NCBI GenBank assembly: GCA_963677185.1
Contig: OY781889.1
Span: 1,984,001-2,048,000 of the forward strand
Source of the DNA: G963677185 sp963677185
GTDB taxonomy: Bacteria > Bacillota > Syntrophomonadia > Syntrophomonadales > Syntrophomonadaceae
Direction of reading: 5' to 3'
Length of the DNA stretch: 64,000 nt
The position numbers and the translations under genes were made by a program. Position 1 is the stretch's first letter; each line of letters begins with the position of its first letter. The notes under the pieces are model-generated. The model ran no database searches. It was not told the DNA's origin and was given only the letters and a program-made list of their open reading frames with translations. This document shows positions 60,603-64,000 of this stretch, piece by piece.

Positions 60603-61334
60603 GTGCCCAAACCAAAGTATAAAAGAGTTGTGCTCAAGCTTTCCGGAGAGGCTCTGGCCGGGGACAAAGGCTATGGTATTGAACCGGCATTTTTAAGCTC
60701 GGTGGCCAAGCAAATAGGCGAAGTGATCCACAATGAAGTGGAAGTAGCTATTGTGGTTGGCGGAGGCAATATATGGCGCGGCGTTTCTGGCAGCGCCAAG
60801 GGCATGGATCGTGCTACCGCTGATTATATGGGAATGCTGGCCACGGTTATTAACGGACTGGCTCTTCAGGACGCCCTCGAAACCGAAGAGATCGAAACCC
60901 GGGTCATGACTGCCATTGAAATGCAGGAGGTGGCTGAACCGTATATACGCCGGCGGGCTATGCGTCACCTGGAAAAGGGGCGGGTGGTTATATTTGTCGG
61001 AGGCACCGGCAATCCATTTTTTTCTACCGACACCACAGCCGCTTTGAGGGCGGCCGAGATTGAAGCTGAAGCGATATTAATGGCCAAGAAGGTAGATGGG
61101 GTATATGACAGTGATCCGGCCATCAATTCCGATGCAGTCAAATATGATGTGCTGGATTATATCGATATTTTGAACAAAGGGCTGGGGGTTATGGACTCTA
61201 CTGCAGCATCCCTCTGCATGGATAACAACATTCCTATTCTGGTGTTCAACCTGTTGGAACAGGGCAATATCTTGAAAATGGTGATGGGCGAAGAAATTGG
61301 AACTTATGTAGGGAGGGTTTCTGATGGTAAATGA
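60603..61334 (+). CDS. pyrH: UMP kinase PyrH
   Basis: A 243-residue uridylate kinase of the amino-acid kinase fold that makes UDP from UMP. KRVVLKLSGEALAG, VVGGGNIWRG, RRAMRHLEKGRVVIFVGGTGNPFFSTDT and VYDSDP are typical. GTG start with GGAGTG upstream. It overlaps frr by 11 bases. Confidence 0.97.
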   Translation: MPKPKYKRVVLKLSGEALAGDKGYGIEPAFLSSVAKQIGEVIHNEVEVAIVVGGGNIWRGVSGSAKGMDRATADYMGMLATVINGLALQDALETEEIETRVMTAIEMQEVAEPYIRRRAMRHLEKGRVVIFVGGTGNPFFSTDTTAALRAAEIEAEAILMAKKVDGVYDSDPAINSDAVKYDVLDYIDILNKGLGVMDSTAASLCMDNNIPILVFNLLEQGNILKMVMGEEIGTYVGRVSDGK

Positions 61335-61881
61335 CATTATTCAAGACGCTGAATCCAGGATGAACAAGGCTATAGAGTTCCTGGTCACCGATTTTGCTTC
61401 TATGCGGGCTGGTCGTGCCAATCCGGCAATGCTGGACAGGATAACGGTCAGTTACTACGGAACACCGACCCCTTTGAATCAAATGGCCAATATAAGCGCT
61501 CCAGAAGCCAGGCTGCTGGTCATTCAGCCCTGGGACAAGACCGCAATCGCTGATATTGAAAAGGCAATTATGAAGTCAGATCTGGGAGTGAATCCTAACA
61601 ATGACGGCAATGTGATTCGAATCGCTATTCCCCAGCTGACCCAAGACCGGCGCAAGGATTTAGCCAAGATCGCCAGAAAAAAGGCGGAAGAAGCGAAGGT
61701 TGCCGTTCGCAATTTACGCCGGGAAGCCAACGACATGGTGAAAGCCGGGGAAAAAGACAAGATGTTTTCTGAAGACGAAGGCAAAAAAGGCATCGACAAT
61801 ATTCAGAAAACCACCGATAAATTTATTAAGGATATCGATGCAATCCTGGCCGCCAAGGAAAAAGACATTATGGAAGTCTAG
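61324..61881 (+). CDS. frr: Ribosome recycling factor
   Basis: A 185-residue RRF that, with EF-G, splits post-termination ribosomes. FASMRAGRANPAMLDRITVSYYGTPTPLNQMA, DLGVNPNNDGNVIRIAIPQLTQDRRKDL and the long three-helix bundle ends match the family and length. It is followed by a terminator. Confidence 0.98.
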   Translation: MVNDIIQDAESRMNKAIEFLVTDFASMRAGRANPAMLDRITVSYYGTPTPLNQMANISAPEARLLVIQPWDKTAIADIEKAIMKSDLGVNPNNDGNVIRIAIPQLTQDRRKDLAKIARKKAEEAKVAVRNLRREANDMVKAGEKDKMFSEDEGKKGIDNIQKTTDKFIKDIDAILAAKEKDIMEV

Positions 61882-61927
61882 CATTTGTACGCGGAAAGTA
61901 ATATAATTGATGCTGTGATAATACAAC

Positions 61928-61954
61928 ACCCCCCATTTTTACGGGGGGTTTGTT
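61928..61954 (+). terminator. Rho-independent terminator after frr
   Basis: ACCCCCC and GGGGGGT pair around an 8-base A/T-rich loop, followed by TTTGTT. It is 46 bases after the frr stop codon and immediately upstream of uppS, so uppS either depends on read-through or on a promoter I could not identify. Confidence 0.85.
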
Positions 61955-61971
61955 AATTGTGGTGATTGTCG

Positions 61972-62727
61972 ATGGCGAAAAAACCGAAGAAAAACGAGCC
62001 CGGATCTGAACCTGTGCCGAAGGAACTGCTTCCCCGGCATGTAGCCATTATTATGGACGGCAATGGACGCTGGGCTCAAAGGCGTTTAATGCCCCGTACA
62101 TACGGGCACAGGGAAGGCATGAAAGCCCTTAAGGAAGTGGTGAAAGCCAGTTCCGAAATGGGAATTGAGGTGCTGACCGTTTATGCTTTTTCCACTGAAA
62201 ACTGGACCCGCCCTCAAGATGAGGTAAGCTTCCTGATGAATCTGCTGGTCGAGTTCATTGAAAAAGAGCTGGAGGAAATGCATCAAAACCAGGTGCAGGT
62301 GCACTTCATTGGAGAGCGCAGCCGGATTCCTGCGGCCTGCCTGGACGCTATAGACCGGGCAGGAGTAAAAACCAGGGATAACCGCGGAATGGTCTTTAAT
62401 GTGGCGGTCAACTACGGCGCCCGTCAGGAAATGCTGCGGGCGGTGCAGACCATCGCTGCCGAAGCGGCGGCAGGCCGAATTCTTCCCGATGAAATCACCG
62501 AGGACCGGATCAGTGCTGAACTTTTCACAGCCGGTCTGCCCGATCCCGACCTCCTCATCCGCACTGCGGGTGAGATGAGGGTCAGCAACTACCTGCTGTG
62601 GCAGATTGCTTATTCCGAGTTTGTGGTGGTTGATAAAATGTGGCCGGATTTCGGCAAAGCTGACCTGTCGGAGGCCATACGCGAGTATGCCAGGCGCGAC
62701 CGGCGTTTTGGCGGCCTGAAATCCTAG
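61972..62727 (+). CDS. uppS: Undecaprenyl diphosphate synthase UppS
   Basis: A 251-residue cis-prenyltransferase that makes the C55 lipid carrier for wall synthesis. The catalytic HVAIIMDGNGRWAQRR is near residue 25; YGHREGMKAL, AFSTENWTRP, and LLIRTAGEMRVSNYLLWQIAYSE follow. A Lys/Pro-rich tail of about 18 residues precedes the core. ATG 61972 is chosen; a TTG at 61966 is the alternative. Confidence 0.96.
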   Translation: MAKKPKKNEPGSEPVPKELLPRHVAIIMDGNGRWAQRRLMPRTYGHREGMKALKEVVKASSEMGIEVLTVYAFSTENWTRPQDEVSFLMNLLVEFIEKELEEMHQNQVQVHFIGERSRIPAACLDAIDRAGVKTRDNRGMVFNVAVNYGARQEMLRAVQTIAAEAAAGRILPDEITEDRISAELFTAGLPDPDLLIRTAGEMRVSNYLLWQIAYSEFVVVDKMWPDFGKADLSEAIREYARRDRRFGGLKS

Positions 62728-62755
62728 GTGATACTGGTGAACAGGTGGTAAACAA

Positions 62756-63550
62756 ATGTTAAGGGAACGGATTGTCAGCAGCATAATCGGCGTTTTGGTC
62801 ATAGCCGTCTGTATATGGGCGGGCGGATGGGTGTTAAAAGCCGCCTTTTTATTGCTGGGCATGATTGGAATCTACGAGTTTTTAGAAATGATGAAGGTAA
62901 AAAAGCTTAAGGGCTTTTATATACCGACTTATGTGATGTTTTTAATTATAAGCATGAGCGGGGCCATGGGAAAGTATTCCCTCCTGGCCGTATTTATTGT
63001 ACTTTTGTTATATATGGCGGAACTATTTTTCAGCTATAGCGAAGAGCGGATAATTGAGCTGGCCCTGAGCCTGACTGCCGCGCTATACCTGGGTTTTGGC
63101 ATATATTTCGCCATGGAAATAAGCTCCATGTCCGAATATTTGCCGGCTATAATTCTAGCCTTAGCGCTGACCTGGTCAAGCGATATCGGGGGCTATGCAG
63201 TGGGTATCCAGATTGGCCGGCATAAAATGGCTCCGGCGCTGAGCCCCGGTAAAAGCTGGGAGGGAGCCGCTGGTTGTGTGGCGTTTACCGTCATAGCCAG
63301 CCTTGTTTTCGCCCGGGCAACCGGCCAGAGCGGGTGGATGTTATGGGCTGGCCTTGGGATAGCCGCCAGTGTTGCGGCTCAAATGGGTGACCTGCTGGAG
63401 TCAGCATTTAAACGCTATTTCGGGGTCAAGGATTCCGGATGGATTATACCTGGCCATGGCGGGGTTCTCGACCGTTTTGACAGCTTATTATTTGTCCTGC
63501 CGCTGGTTTACTATGCCGTTATTATGAGCAGCCAGTTATCAATATGGTAA
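62756..63550 (+). CDS. cdsA: Phosphatidate cytidylyltransferase CdsA
   Basis: A 264-residue membrane enzyme with about seven helices that makes CDP-diacylglycerol from phosphatidic acid and CTP. WSSDIGGYAVGIQIGRHKMAPALSPGKSWEG (about 142-172) and the CdsA signature ESAFKRYFGVKDSGWIIPGHGGVLDRFDS are intact. In most Bacillota dxr and rseP follow; here a permease gene comes next. Confidence 0.96.
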   Translation: MLRERIVSSIIGVLVIAVCIWAGGWVLKAAFLLLGMIGIYEFLEMMKVKKLKGFYIPTYVMFLIISMSGAMGKYSLLAVFIVLLLYMAELFFSYSEERIIELALSLTAALYLGFGIYFAMEISSMSEYLPAIILALALTWSSDIGGYAVGIQIGRHKMAPALSPGKSWEGAAGCVAFTVIASLVFARATGQSGWMLWAGLGIAASVAAQMGDLLESAFKRYFGVKDSGWIIPGHGGVLDRFDSLLFVLPLVYYAVIMSSQLSIW

Positions 63551-63639
63551 GAATCGGCGGCCGGACCGGGCTTCCAGCTGCAAGCCGGGTTCAGAACGCT
63601 GGAAGCGCTTAATGCCATTATTGCAAGGAGGTTTCCGGG

Positions 63640-64000
63640 ATGAAGGATCATCAAATGAACAAGAGTCTAAAACGCCTGATTTCGATGACCTATGTGGTTA
63701 TGGTCATGGTAATGCTCATTCTGCTGTTCAATTATGTTTTCCCGATTCTCGGGGAACTGCTGAATTTCGTACCCAGCTTGCTTATGCCTTTGATAGTTGC
63801 CATCGTTCTGGCGGCGCTAATGGAGCCTCTGGTATCCTGGCTGGATAAATACATCGGCAGGTTATGGGCTACCCTGGCTTCATTTGTGCTGGTGCTGGGC
63901 GGCTTTGCGTTATTCATCAGCATGATCGCTGTGGTGGCAGTCAAGCAAATCGGAGACCTCTATGAATACACTATGAAGCATTCCGACCAGATAATTGCAC
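63640..64000 (+). CDS. AI-2E family permease, N-terminal part
   Basis: An open frame from ATG 63640 to the window end, 120 residues visible. AAGGAGG lies 8 bases upstream. The sequence MKDHQMNKSLKRLISMTYVV continues through three strongly hydrophobic segments, with the family-typical FVPSLLMPLIVAIVLAALMEPLVSWL and a short Arg-containing turn before the next helix. AI-2E (TqsA/YdbI/YueF) proteins are polytopic exporters or Na+/H+ antiporters with varied roles, so autoinducer transport should not be assumed. Confidence 0.78.
   Translation, partial: MKDHQMNKSLKRLISMTYVVMVMVMLILLFNYVFPILGELLNFVPSLLMPLIVAIVLAALMEPLVSWLDKYIGRLWATLASFVLVLGGFALFISMIAVVAVKQIGDLYEYTMKHSDQIIA

Noticed and set aside
1..64000. 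CRISPR array, prophage, transposase, tRNA or rRNA
   Set aside because: No spaced direct repeats, phage genes, transposase motifs or tRNA-like cloverleaf regions were seen; intergenic gaps are short and accounted for.

Overview
The window is a chromosomal segment of a Gram-positive, flagellated, meso-DAP-walled bacterium. Gene content and order point to the Bacillota (Firmicutes). The dprA-topA-trmFO-xerC-hslV-hslU-codY-flgB...sigD-rpsB-tsf-pyrH-frr-uppS-cdsA order is that of Bacillus subtilis. A PaaK/ACT pair, a TIGR02530-type flagellar gene and a PilZ gene in the fla/che operon suggest class Clostridia, perhaps a Syntrophomonas/Peptococcaceae-like anaerobe; the genus is not resolved from sequence reading alone. 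Every recognised gene is on the + strand. I see no tRNA, rRNA, CRISPR array, IS transposase or prophage.

Layout. (1) 1-1320: the 3' end of a phenylacetate-CoA ligase family gene and a tandem ACT-domain gene. (2) 1321-1744: a 424-bp non-coding stretch holding a structured repeat (copy A), two identical 23-bp palindromes and an MraZ-type operator. (3) 1745-18247: the division and cell wall (dcw) cluster mraZ-rsmH-ftsL-pbp-murE-murF-mraY-murD-ftsW-murG-murC-ftsQ-DUF881-sbp-ftsZ, closed by a strong terminator. murB and ftsA are not present, and murC is split by a one-base frameshift. (4) 18544-26908: dprA, topA, trmFO, a XerC/CodV homologue with an altered active site, hslV, hslU and codY. (5) 27150-58918: one continuous flagellar/chemotaxis operon for basal body, switch, export gate, hook, FlhF/FlhG, PilZ brake, CheB/A/W/C/D and SigD. 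It is preceded by a predicted sigma-A promoter and by repeat copy B, and ends with FapA, a small unknown protein and a SwrB-like protein. (6) 59152-63550: rpsB, tsf, pyrH, frr, uppS and cdsA. (7) The start of an AI-2E family permease gene runs off the window.

How it works together. Regions 3 and 6 make lipid II, build the septum and supply undecaprenyl phosphate, CDP-diacylglycerol and translation factors. Region 5 encodes most of a flagellum plus a B. subtilis-type chemotaxis core with CheC/CheD/FliY adaptation and phosphatase functions. CheR, receptors, MotAB and flagellin are not in the window.

Most of the window is ordinary, well-conserved sequence. The points most worth a second look are: (a) a two-copy structured repeat whose stems covary around an identical GATTGA/GATTGA internal loop (1419-1467 and 27045-27092), one copy lying in the flagellar operon leader; (b) the SwrB-position membrane protein, which carries an IF-2 N-terminal (IF2_N-like) domain and may start at ATT; (c) a XerC homologue lacking both conserved active-site histidines; (d) eight exact-period hexapeptide repeats in the FtsZ linker; and (e) the broken murC and the absence of ftsA and murB from the cluster.
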